Shown: piece after piece, positions 1 to 5,078 of the stretch
Numbering within the stretch: the first letter of the stretch is position 1
Layout: each line of letters starts with the position of its first letter
Origin: Campylobacterales bacterium
GTDB lineage: Bacteria > Campylobacterota > Campylobacteria > Campylobacterales > JALSKU01
Reading direction: 5' to 3'
Assembly (NCBI GenBank): GCA_027038335.1
Contig: JALVWI010000013.1
Span: 1-5,078, forward strand
DNA: 5,078 nucleotides
Position numbers and translations under genes: made by a program
The notes under the pieces: generated by a model
Database searches by the model: none
What the model saw: only the letters and a program-made list of their open reading frames with translations
Told to the model about the DNA's origin: nothing

Positions 1-147
1 GCTTATAAAGCTAAGATAAAAAAGGTTATCATTTGTAAGAAAAATTATGAAAAAGATTTGGATGATATTCCTGATGAGGTAAAAGAAAATATCAAAATAG
101 TTCCCGTAACAACCATAGAAGAGGTTTTAAAAGAGGCTTTGGTTTGA
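1..147 (+). CDS. lon: Lon protease, C-terminal end (partial)
   Basis: Frame 1 is open from the left edge to a TGA at 145-147 and gives the last 48 residues of ATP-dependent serine protease Lon, a cytoplasmic AAA+ protease that degrades misfolded and regulatory proteins. The recognisable part is the end of the proteolytic domain: IKKVIICKKNYEKDL, then DDIPDEVKENIKIVPV and the final helix TIEEVLKEALV. This corresponds to the Lon stretch in which a VLIP-type strand is followed by N-x-x-DL-x-x-IP and an IEEVL helix. The catalytic Ser/Lys pair lies just upstream, outside the window. One small oddity is Cys where the family usually has Pro (VII-C-KKN). There is no extra C-terminal tail. The gene converges on rpsR, and the two stop codons are 77 bp apart. 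Identity is confident despite the short fragment because the motif order and the C-terminal position both fit. Confidence 0.9.
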   Translation, partial: AYKAKIKKVIICKKNYEKDLDDIPDEVKENIKIVPVTTIEEVLKEALV

Positions 148-150
148 GAA

Positions 151-226
151 AGGGTTGTTAGTGGTCGCTTCTAAAGGTTGTTGGCTGTAAAAGCAGTAAC
201 AACCTTTAGTGATAAGCAACAATCTT
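151..226. terminator. Nested inverted repeat between convergent lon and rpsR, probable terminator
   Basis: A perfect 12-bp inverted repeat (CTAAAGGTTGTT at 171-182, AACAACCTTTAG at 198-209) encloses an inner stem (184-188 with 193-197, including two G-U pairs) and an AAAA loop. Two outer helices can extend it: GCTT 167-170 with AAGC 214-217, and 151-159 with 218-226 (two G-U pairs). The whole gap can therefore fold as one interrupted hairpin whose foot reaches the rpsR stop codon (225-227). On the + strand it is followed by a modest T-rich run (ATTTTAATAA), which suits termination of lon. On the - strand the sequence beyond the stem is not T-rich, so intrinsic termination of the rpsR transcript is less certain. 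Its position between two tail-to-tail genes supports a shared terminator. The exact fold is inferred by eye. Confidence 0.6.
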
Positions 227-488
227 ATTTTAATAATTCAAATGGAGTTACAGCCACATTTTTTCTATCTACAATATATGGGATAAATGCAGCTTGTCTT
301 GCTCTTTTGATAGCTTTTTCAGCCATCTCTTGATGTTTTTTACAGTTGCCTGTCAATCTCTTAGGCATAATTTTATATCTTTCTGATAGAGTTTGTTTTA
401 AAAGACCTAGATCTTTATAGTCTATCATTTCAACTTTTGCTTCGCAATATTTACAATATTTTTTTGAATATTTTCTTCTTTCTGCCAC
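225..488 (-). CDS. rpsR: 30S ribosomal protein S18
   Basis: Encodes 87 residues of ribosomal protein S18, which binds the 30S platform as a partner of S6. The family core is clear: KYCKYCEAKVEMIDYKD near the N-terminus (residues 11-26), SERYKIMPKRLTG (35-47), CKKHQ (49-53), and KRARQAAFIPYIVD (61-74). Length is normal for the family. The start is GTG (488-486), giving MAERRKYS. It is supported by an AAAGGA Shine-Dalgarno (500-495) with a 6-nt spacer, and no ATG fits better. Residues C12, C15, C49 and H52 are all present, the ligand set of the zinc-binding (C+) S18 type. The gene is last in the rpsF-ssb-rpsR cluster, 19 bp after the ssb stop, and its TAA lies at the foot of the intergenic inverted repeat. 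No rplI follows, unlike the E. coli cluster. Confidence 0.97.
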   Translation of the reverse strand: MAERRKYSKKYCKYCEAKVEMIDYKDLGLLKQTLSERYKIMPKRLTGNCKKHQEMAEKAIKRARQAAFIPYIVDRKNVAVTPFELLK

Positions 489-494
489 TTTTTT

Positions 495-500
495 TCCTTT
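495..500 (-). promoter_or_regulatory. Ribosome binding site of rpsR, fixes the GTG start
   Basis: AAAGGA on the - strand, 6 nt before the GTG at 488-486, inside a purine-rich run. It supports GTG as the start of rpsR, and the resulting N-terminus (MAERRKYS) agrees with the family. Confidence 0.75.
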
Positions 501-507
501 TTATATT

Positions 508-993
508 TTAAAATGGTATCTCTTCATCATCTATATCTATTTCAGGGATATTATTTGATACAGATGGTGATGAAACCGGTTTGTTTTGTCCTGCATACTG
601 ATCTTGAGGATTATAACTTCCTTGTGAAGGTGTGTTGTAAGAATTTTTAGAGTTTTGAGCTTCGGCTCTAGTCTCCATAAATTGAACACTATCAGCTCTT
701 ACAGTATGTTTGCTTCTATTTTGACCGTTTTGATCAGTCCATCTATCAAGTACGAGTCTTCCTTCGACTAAGACTTTGTTACCTTTTTTTAGATATTGAT
801 TTACTATCTCGGCACTTCTGGCAAATGTAGTAATATCTATAAACATTACTTCTTCTTTTTTTTCATTTGTATTTCTGTCTGTCCAAGTTCTGCTTGTCGC
901 TATACCAAATGTTGCTACTGCTGTACCGTTTGGTGTATATCTAAGTTCCGGATCCCTTGTAAGTCTGCCTACCAATATGACTCTATTGTACAT
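508..993 (-). CDS. ssb: Single-stranded DNA-binding protein SSB
   Basis: Encodes a 161-residue SSB, which coats single-stranded DNA during replication, repair and recombination and recruits partners through its C-terminal tip. Residues 1 to about 108 form the OB-fold domain: MYNRVILVGRLTRDPELRYTP, then FIDITTFARSAEIVNQYLKKG (51-71), KVLVEGRLVLDRWTD (73-87) and HTVRADSVQFME (96-107). Residues about 109-150 are a Gln/Asn/Ser/Pro-rich flexible linker, and the protein ends with the acidic tip DIDDEEIPF, ending in the diagnostic Pro-Phe. Length is close to the usual 160-180 residues. The ATG (993-991) has AAAGG at 1005-1001 with a 7-nt spacer. The gene sits 18 bp after rpsF and 19 bp before rpsR, the widespread rpsF-ssb-rpsR order that ties SSB supply to ribosomal protein transcription. 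Nothing suggests a plasmid or phage copy. Confidence 0.97.
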   Translation of the reverse strand: MYNRVILVGRLTRDPELRYTPNGTAVATFGIATSRTWTDRNTNEKKEEVMFIDITTFARSAEIVNQYLKKGNKVLVEGRLVLDRWTDQNGQNRSKHTVRADSVQFMETRAEAQNSKNSYNTPSQGSYNPQDQYAGQNKPVSSPSVSNNIPEIDIDDEEIPF

Positions 994-1011
994 GATATTG
1001 CCTTTATATTT

Positions 1012-1428
1012 TTAAGCTTCTTCCTGAACTTTTGCCTCTTCTTGAGGTTTTTCTTCAGTCTTTGCTTCAGTTTTTTCTTCTATTTTTTGGTTACTTTTTT
1101 TAACATTATTGCTAAGTGTTTCCCAAAAAGCTATCTCTTTTTTATTTTCATATTTTACTGTCATAAACTTAATGATTTCTTCATTAAATCTTATCATTCT
1201 TTCTATTTCAGCTATTACATTTGATGGGGCTTTGAAATAGATCACATAGTAGTGTCCGCGTTTATGCTTTTGAATTTCATAAGCAAGATTTCTTGTACCT
1301 TTGTCTTCTATAACTTCTATAACAGCTTCGTTTTTACCGAGCAAATCTTTTAGAAGCTCAACTTGAGAAGACTTTTCTTCGTCCGTAAGAGTCGGTTTTA
1401 ATATAACCAACAATTCATAATGCCTCAT
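1012..1428 (-). CDS. rpsF: 30S ribosomal protein S6
   Basis: Encodes 138 residues of ribosomal protein S6, which forms a heterodimer with S18 on the 30S platform. The S6 core covers residues 1 to about 94: MRHYELLVILKPTLTDEE, the strand DKGTRNLAYEIQKHKRGHYYVIYFKA (42-67), and the helix IAEIERMIRFNEEIIKFMTVKYE (72-94). A tail of about 44 residues follows. Its first part, KKEIAFWETLSNNVKK, may be helical, and its last part (residues 115-138) is built almost only of E, K, A, Q and T. S6 proteins of about 100 residues are common, so this tail is an extension; from memory, long tails also occur in related Campylobacterota. The ATG (1428-1426) has a strong AAGGAG at 1439-1434 with a 5-nt spacer. 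It is the first gene of a cluster with ssb and rpsR and probably has its own promoter just after holA. Confidence 0.96.
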   Translation of the reverse strand: MRHYELLVILKPTLTDEEKSSQVELLKDLLGKNEAVIEVIEDKGTRNLAYEIQKHKRGHYYVIYFKAPSNVIAEIERMIRFNEEIIKFMTVKYENKKEIAFWETLSNNVKKSNQKIEEKTEAKTEEKPQEEAKVQEEA

Positions 1429-1433
1429 TTTTT

Positions 1434-1439
1434 CTCCTT
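1434..1439 (-). promoter_or_regulatory. Strong ribosome binding site of rpsF
   Basis: AAGGAG, 5 nt before the rpsF ATG, is the best Shine-Dalgarno in the window. It fits a highly expressed ribosomal protein gene. It is complementary to the TCCTT sequences in the leader. Confidence 0.85.
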
Positions 1440-1460
1440 GTGGTTCTCTAACTTTTTTTC

Positions 1461-1499
1461 AAAAGTAAGGACTTTTTTATCTCTTTGTATTTTACAAAG
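1461..1499 (-). repeat. Two short hairpins in the rpsF leader
   Basis: Hairpin 1 has perfect 7-bp arms (CTTTGTA / TACAAAG, 1483-1489 and 1493-1499) with a 3-nt loop. Hairpin 2 has perfect 6-bp arms (AAAAGT / ACTTTT, 1461-1466 and 1471-1476) with a 4-nt loop. Hairpin 1 would lie within 2-3 nt of the predicted 5' end of the mRNA, a position that often protects a transcript from 5' decay. Hairpin 2 is A/T-only apart from one pair and would be weak alone. Neither is followed by a long U tract in the - direction, so neither looks like a terminator. Confidence 0.5.
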
Positions 1500-1507
1500 G
1501 AACGAGG

Positions 1508-1513
1508 ATTATA
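1508..1513 (-). promoter_or_regulatory. Sigma-70 type -10 box (TATAAT) of the rpsF-ssb-rpsR promoter
   Basis: A perfect consensus TATAAT on the - strand directly follows the holA TAG stop (1516-1514). The predicted start site is about 1500-1502. No good TTGACA lies at 16-18 bp spacing; the upstream DNA is simply A/T-rich inside the end of holA. This matches the known habit of Campylobacter and Helicobacter sigma-70 promoters, which rely on the -10 box and lack a conserved -35. The 85-bp holA-rpsF gap contrasts with the overlapping junctions upstream, which supports a separate promoter for the ribosomal genes. Confidence 0.6.
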
Positions 1514-2497
1514 CTATAAAAAAGTTTGAAGTTTTATTAAAGATGATATAAAGTATGAAGTTTTGTCCATATATGAATCAGTTTTTAATTTAAGCTCAAT
1601 GTTTGCAAGCTCTTGAAAAAGTTGTTTATAAACAGGTAGTTTGATCTTGATGCTCATATCAGCTCTTTTTTTAGCAATGATCGGTGGTAGAGGATATCCC
1701 AATATAGCTTTTGCATCAAAATTTCCATGTGATAAAATATATGAATAAAACATAAAAAGAGTAGAAAAGTAGTTTTCCATAGCATTTATGATAAAAATTT
1801 CATTAGCACTGCTGATCTCCAAAAATTCACCTATCAACTCTTTTATATCTTTTTTATAAAAAAATTTTTCCATCAATTTTTCCATGTCTGCTAAGCCGAG
1901 TGAAAAAGAGTATTTGTCTATATCACTTATATTTATAGGTTTGTTAAGATTTTTAAGTTTTTTTAATTCTTCTAAGCATAGTGAAATATCTTCATTTTGA
2001 ACGGTATATAAATGTTCTAACGCATATCTGTTGATATCAAGATTTATCTTTTTTGCATAATTTAAAAGAAGATTTATAGCTTCATAACTGTTTGGTTTAA
2101 AAAATCTTACAAAATCAGCATTATTTTTTTTATTAAAAATTTTAGCTATATCTTTAGCTTTTTTATCTTCTCCAAAATATTCAAAAAGAAAAAAGCTATT
2201 TTCATTTTTTTGGCAATTTTTTAAAATAACTTCAAGCTCTTTTTTAGGTATAGTTTTTTCTGATTTTATTATAAGTATATTGTTGTCTCCAAAAAGTGAT
2301 GACTGAGATATAAAAGTTTTTGCACTTTGGAAATTGTATTCATCAAAATAATATCTTAACTGCTCCTCTTTTGAGCCAAAAAGTGAAGCAATTTTTTCAA
2401 GATAATAGTTTCTATAATAACTACATTCCCCATAAAACATCAATGATTTTGGTAGAGCATTTTTCTGCAAAAGAGTATCAAGTGCCTGTTTGTACAT
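1514..2497 (-). CDS. holA: DNA polymerase III delta subunit (clamp loader)
   Basis: Encodes 327 residues, close to the usual 320-345 for delta, the clamp-loader subunit that opens the beta sliding clamp during replication. The N-terminal part has the AAA+-like layout without a working P-loop: SLMFYGECSYYRNYYLEKI (18-36) replaces a Walker A motif, as expected because delta does not hydrolyse ATP. Then come NNILIIKSEKTIPKKEL (72-88), and SFFLFEYFGE followed by the helix around 112-122. The C-terminal collar domain has GLADMEKLMEKFF (201-213), ILGYPLPPIIAKKRAD (265-280) and ELANIELKLKTDSYMDKTSYFISSLIKL (296-323), which match the collar helices. The ATG (2497-2495) shares a base with the rnr stop (TAATG), with AGAAGG 9 nt upstream, so translation is probably coupled to rnr. 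Delta sequences diverge strongly; the rnr-adjacent position typical of Campylobacterota strengthens the call. Confidence 0.88.
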   Translation of the reverse strand: MYKQALDTLLQKNALPKSLMFYGECSYYRNYYLEKIASLFGSKEEQLRYYFDEYNFQSAKTFISQSSLFGDNNILIIKSEKTIPKKELEVILKNCQKNENSFFLFEYFGEDKKAKDIAKIFNKKNNADFVRFFKPNSYEAINLLLNYAKKINLDINRYALEHLYTVQNEDISLCLEELKKLKNLNKPINISDIDKYSFSLGLADMEKLMEKFFYKKDIKELIGEFLEISSANEIFIINAMENYFSTLFMFYSYILSHGNFDAKAILGYPLPPIIAKKRADMSIKIKLPVYKQLFQELANIELKLKTDSYMDKTSYFISSLIKLQTFL

Positions 2498-4443
2498 TAT
2501 TTGATACCTTCTCTTTCAACTTGTGTTATATCTCCTATGATTTTGGTAGTAGCTATATCGCTTCCTAAAATCCTTATATCAATTTTTTCTAAAAATTCCA
2601 CATCATTTTCTATCAAATGTATTCTAGCACCTTCTATCTCTCCACTTGTTGTAGCGATAGGCATAGCATGAGTACTCGTAATAACAGCTTCAAAAATTTC
2701 ATCAATATTTTCTTTTGCCCATCTTGCATACTTTCTATCCATGAAGTCATAGGCTACTTTATCACTCTCTCTTTCAAGCTCACTTAGTCTTTCGCAAAGA
2801 GGCTCTATATCTTTTAGCAAATACTCTTTAAACTTTTTATCATTTTTGATAATGCTTTTTAAAAGTCTATGAAGAGTTAAGTCACTATACCTTCTAATAG
2901 GTGAAGTAAAGTGGGTATATCTGTCAAATCCAAGTCCGAAGTGACCTATGTTGTTTGCACTGTAACGAGCTTGTTTCTGAGCCCTAATGATAAGCATATC
3001 AACCTCTTCTTGCAAGTTCAACTCTTTTGCTTTTTGCTGAATTTCTACTATCAATGAGTGAATATCAGGTTTAAATTTTACAAATATTCCAAGTTCGGCA
3101 ACTTGTTCTAAAAGTTTTGCTATGTCATCATAAGATGGAGGCTCATGAATCCTGAAAATCCCATAGTCAAACATTTTAGCAGCTGCTTTATTGGCCAAAA
3201 GCATACACTCTTCTACAAGTGAATGTGAAGGTGTTTCAACCTCTTTAAAAGTTTTTAAGAGATTTTGCTCACTATCAAGTATCATTCTTATATCACTTGT
3301 ATGAAAATCATACCCTTTTTGCAATCTTTTTTTTCTTATCTTTTTAGCCAATTCATTTAATGGAAGTAAAAAATCTACCACTTTTTTATCTTCGTCAGCA
3401 TATTTTTTTGTACTCAATATCGCATCAACTTCTTCATAATCAAATCTTCTTTTTGAATTTATGACGCTCTCTAGTAATTCCTCTTTTTTAACTTCAAGGG
3501 TTTTTGTATCTAAGGTTATTTTGAAAGTAAAAGTGAGTCTATCTTCGTTTGGCTTTAAAGAACAGATATTTTCGCTCAAAGCTCTTGGTAACATCGGTAT
3601 GGATTTATGTGGAAAGTAGATGGAAAAACCTCTTTGTCTTGCTTCTTTGTCTATGTTTCCTTGGAAAAATACATACTCGCTTACATCAGCTATAGCAACA
3701 TATAAAGCATGCTCTCTTGTATCATAATATATCGCATCATCAAAATCTTTTGCTGTTACCGGATCAATGGTACAAAAAGGTAAATGAGTTAGATCTACTC
3801 TATTTGGATACATATTTTTATCTACAAAATCTCCGAAACTTTTTGCTTCAAGTTCACTTTTATCGCTAAAATACTCTTTTTTGTCATACAACGCAAGAGA
3901 GATTTTTTCATCAACTTTTGGATCATCCAATATCCCGAGAACTTCCACAATGGATGAGGTTTTGCTATCTATTTTTAGTACAGTTTTTAAAGGTAGTTTT
4001 TTTAAAGATTTTGCTGATGCACTTATAATGCTTTGGATACCGGTTTTGACATTTATACCTACTATTTTATTGTTTATATTTTTTGTATATACTACTTGAT
4101 AGTTATCTTTTTTCTTTACTATATAAACTACTTTTGCCTTTGGTCTTCCAAATTTGGAATAAACTCTTTTTGCTAGTACCAAATCACCTTTTGTAGAATT
4201 TAAAAGATCTTTTTCTTCTATGAGTAGATCTTTGACTTTTTTGTGAGATATAACTTCTAAAAAACCTGTGTTAGATCTAGATATATCTAAAATTCCAAAA
4301 CGATAATCCGAATGAAGTTTATAAAAATTTTTTTGTTGTTTTATCGCTTTGAGCTTTGATAAATCACTAATCAAATAGTGTAAATCTTGAGGAATATCTT
4401 TTGTTTCAATGCCTTTGGTGAGTTTATATAAAAATTCTCTCAC
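2497..4443 (-). CDS. rnr: Ribonuclease R, RNB family 3'-5' exoribonuclease
   Basis: Encodes 648 residues of an RNase II/R family enzyme that degrades RNA processively from the 3' end in a metal-dependent reaction. Approximate domains: cold-shock folds at 45-110 and 110-215; RNB catalytic domain at 220-545; and a degenerate S1-like domain at 578-640. The active-site aspartates are D227, D233, D235 and D236 in IDPVTAKDFDD, matching the E. coli RNase R spacing (D272, D278, D280, D281). The second signature FTSPIRRYSDLTLHR (512-526) holds the RNA-binding arginines. E. coli RNase R has about 813 residues with an N-terminal helix-turn-helix and a Lys-rich tail; both are missing here, as in the short enzymes of Campylobacter and Helicobacter. 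The start is GTG (4443-4441), overlapping the upstream TGA as GTGA. The frame has a stop shortly upstream and no better start. GGAG lies 11 nt ahead, a rather long spacer that suggests coupling. Confidence 0.95.
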   Translation of the reverse strand: MREFLYKLTKGIETKDIPQDLHYLISDLSKLKAIKQQKNFYKLHSDYRFGILDISRSNTGFLEVISHKKVKDLLIEEKDLLNSTKGDLVLAKRVYSKFGRPKAKVVYIVKKKDNYQVVYTKNINNKIVGINVKTGIQSIISASAKSLKKLPLKTVLKIDSKTSSIVEVLGILDDPKVDEKISLALYDKKEYFSDKSELEAKSFGDFVDKNMYPNRVDLTHLPFCTIDPVTAKDFDDAIYYDTREHALYVAIADVSEYVFFQGNIDKEARQRGFSIYFPHKSIPMLPRALSENICSLKPNEDRLTFTFKITLDTKTLEVKKEELLESVINSKRRFDYEEVDAILSTKKYADEDKKVVDFLLPLNELAKKIRKKRLQKGYDFHTSDIRMILDSEQNLLKTFKEVETPSHSLVEECMLLANKAAAKMFDYGIFRIHEPPSYDDIAKLLEQVAELGIFVKFKPDIHSLIVEIQQKAKELNLQEEVDMLIIRAQKQARYSANNIGHFGLGFDRYTHFTSPIRRYSDLTLHRLLKSIIKNDKKFKEYLLKDIEPLCERLSELERESDKVAYDFMDRKYARWAKENIDEIFEAVITSTHAMPIATTSGEIEGARIHLIENDVEFLEKIDIRILGSDIATTKIIGDITQVEREGIK

Positions 4444-5078
4444 TCGTTTGCATTCTCCAAGGCTTTTGCAAACTTATCTTTTTCAAGCCCATACTTGTCT
4501 ATAGTTTTATAAGCTTCTTTTAAGCCTTCCGGTTTAAATCTGCCAATACTATTTATACAATTTAGAACGACATTTAGTGCAATGGCATAATCTCTACTTT
4601 CATCATCAGCTTTTTCAATATTTAGTGCATATCTTATACTGTTTACTATTTTTGGTTCGAGATTCCAATGCTCTAGTATAGAAGCAGTTATCTCTTCACC
4701 GCTTATATTTAAATAATCTTCCTCTAAAGTAGAAATTTCAGAAGCAGTTTTTTTATTTTGCAATTCTGTTTTAAATTCCTCTGCTTTTCCTTCCTCTCTT
4801 AGTGTATCTGCAAGTATAACCCTTCCTACTTCAAGTAAAAAAGATGCCGGCATAAGTACATCCATCATTGATCTATTGACTTTAGAATACCATGTAAACA
4901 TGAAAGCATTTTGTGAGAGACTTATATTTAAAAATTGCTTTTTAGTAAGACTATATGGAGACATATCTATTTTGATGCCTGATTGTAACATAGAAGCAAG
5001 AGCAAATCCCCTTATAGTTGCCATTCCAAAAAGAGAGATAGCTTGGTTGATACTTTTTATCTCTCTGCTAAAACCATA
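4440..5078 (-). CDS. HDOD-domain protein, N-terminus beyond the window (partial)
   Basis: The frame is open to the right edge, giving 212 residues before the TGA at 4442-4440. An ATG at 5024-5022 exists, but the conserved sequence SINQAISLFG lies upstream of it (visible residues 9-18), so the real start is outside the window. SINQAISLFGMATIRGFALA is the HDOD hallmark, a helical domain related to HD phosphohydrolases that is found in bacterial signalling proteins. Further matches are FLLEVGRVILADTL (visible 80-93), where active HD proteins carry LLHDIG, and EITASILEHWNLEPKIVNSIRYA (129-151). The His-Asp pair is replaced by Glu-Val, so metal-dependent hydrolase activity is unlikely and a scaffold or regulatory role is more probable. 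No membrane segment is visible. The gene overlaps rnr by four bases (GTGA) and heads the visible operon. An HDOD protein of Campylobacter jejuni is linked to motility, but I cannot claim orthology. Confidence 0.85.
   Translation of the reverse strand, partial: YGFSREIKSINQAISLFGMATIRGFALASMLQSGIKIDMSPYSLTKKQFLNISLSQNAFMFTWYSKVNRSMMDVLMPASFLLEVGRVILADTLREEGKAEEFKTELQNKKTASEISTLEEDYLNISGEEITASILEHWNLEPKIVNSIRYALNIEKADDESRDYAIALNVVLNCINSIGRFKPEGLKEAYKTIDKYGLEKDKFAKALENANE

Larger units (their letters stand above)
1429..1501 (-). promoter_or_regulatory. Structured 5' leader of rpsF, candidate autoregulatory region
   Basis: If transcription starts near 1501, the rpsF leader is about 70 nt. It begins with a 7-bp perfect hairpin (1483-1489 with 1493-1499, 3-nt loop) almost at the 5' end. 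A second hairpin follows (6-bp arms 1461-1466 and 1471-1476), whose CCTT loop lies in a TCCTT sequence. TCCTT is complementary to the AAGGA of the rpsF Shine-Dalgarno (1439-1434), and another TCCTT lies at 1501-1497. In other bacteria the S6:S18 complex binds the rpsF leader through a structure with a CCG element. No CCG is present here, so any autoregulation would use a different element. The helices are seen by eye. The regulatory role is inference. Confidence 0.4.

Noticed and set aside
796..1224. Open frame of 142 codons on the + strand across ssb and rpsF
   Set aside because: It lies antisense to two certain genes, its product is a Phe/Tyr/Cys-rich string typical of the reverse complement of Lys/Glu-rich coding DNA, and it has no clear ribosome binding site.
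2320..2568. Open frame of 82 codons on the + strand over the rnr-holA junction
   Set aside because: It is a shadow of holA and rnr in the opposite strand, with no recognisable domain or start signal.
3881..4099. Open frame of 72 codons on the + strand inside rnr
   Set aside because: It is antisense to the conserved RNase R gene. The hydrophobic composition comes from the complement of Lys-rich codons.
4271..4290. Palindrome TAGATATATCTA with flanking TTAGAT/ATCTAA arms
   Set aside because: It lies inside rnr coding sequence (LDISRSNT). Short palindromes of this kind are expected by chance in AT-rich DNA and nothing nearby suggests an operator.
4451..4453. ATG ahead of rnr as an alternative start
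   Set aside because: It is 10 nt upstream of the GTG and out of frame with RNase R.
5022..5024. ATG as the start of the HDOD protein
   Set aside because: The frame continues upstream to the window edge and encodes the conserved SINQAISLFG before this ATG, so it is an internal methionine.
1..5078. CRISPR array, insertion sequence, tRNA/rRNA, toxin-antitoxin or defence genes
   Set aside because: Coding density is nearly complete with core genes. The only gaps over 50 bp are 148-224 and 1429-1513, and neither holds direct-repeat arrays, transposase fragments or tRNA-like folds.

Overview
The window is a compact, AT-rich stretch of bacterial chromosome. The best match is a member of the Campylobacterota (former Epsilonproteobacteria). 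This rests on four things: the short (648-residue) RNase R, the adjacent rnr-holA pair, the rpsF-ssb-rpsR cluster ending tail to tail against lon, and the protein sequence style. I cannot fix the genus. A free-living relative of the Sulfurimonas/Sulfurospirillum/Arcobacter type is a guess.

Layout from left to right: the last 48 codons of lon on the + strand (1-147); a 77-bp convergent gap holding a large nested inverted repeat, probably a terminator (151-226); then everything else on the - strand. Read in its own direction, the - strand block runs: an HDOD-domain protein (cut by the right edge, 5078-4440), rnr (4443-2497), holA (2497-1514), an 85-bp gap with a clear TATAAT box and a structured leader, then rpsF (1428-1012), ssb (993-508) and rpsR (488-225).

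The HDOD, rnr and holA genes overlap at their junctions (GTGA and TAATG), so they are almost certainly co-transcribed and translationally coupled. The rpsF-ssb-rpsR trio has short gaps (18 and 19 bp), each with a good ribosome binding site. It appears to have its own promoter directly behind the holA stop codon, although read-through from upstream is likely too. The products serve core information processing: RNA decay (RNase R), the clamp loader (delta), single-strand DNA protection (SSB), two ribosomal proteins that bind each other on the 30S platform (S6, S18) and the ATP-dependent protease Lon.

I found no mobile element, CRISPR array, tRNA, rRNA or defence system, and no convincing evidence of an undescribed system. 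The points most worth checking are the rpsF leader (5'-terminal hairpin plus two anti-Shine-Dalgarno TCCTT copies), the nested repeat between lon and rpsR, the Cys/His zinc-ligand set retained in S18, the encoded Glu-rich tail of S6, and the reduced RNase R architecture.
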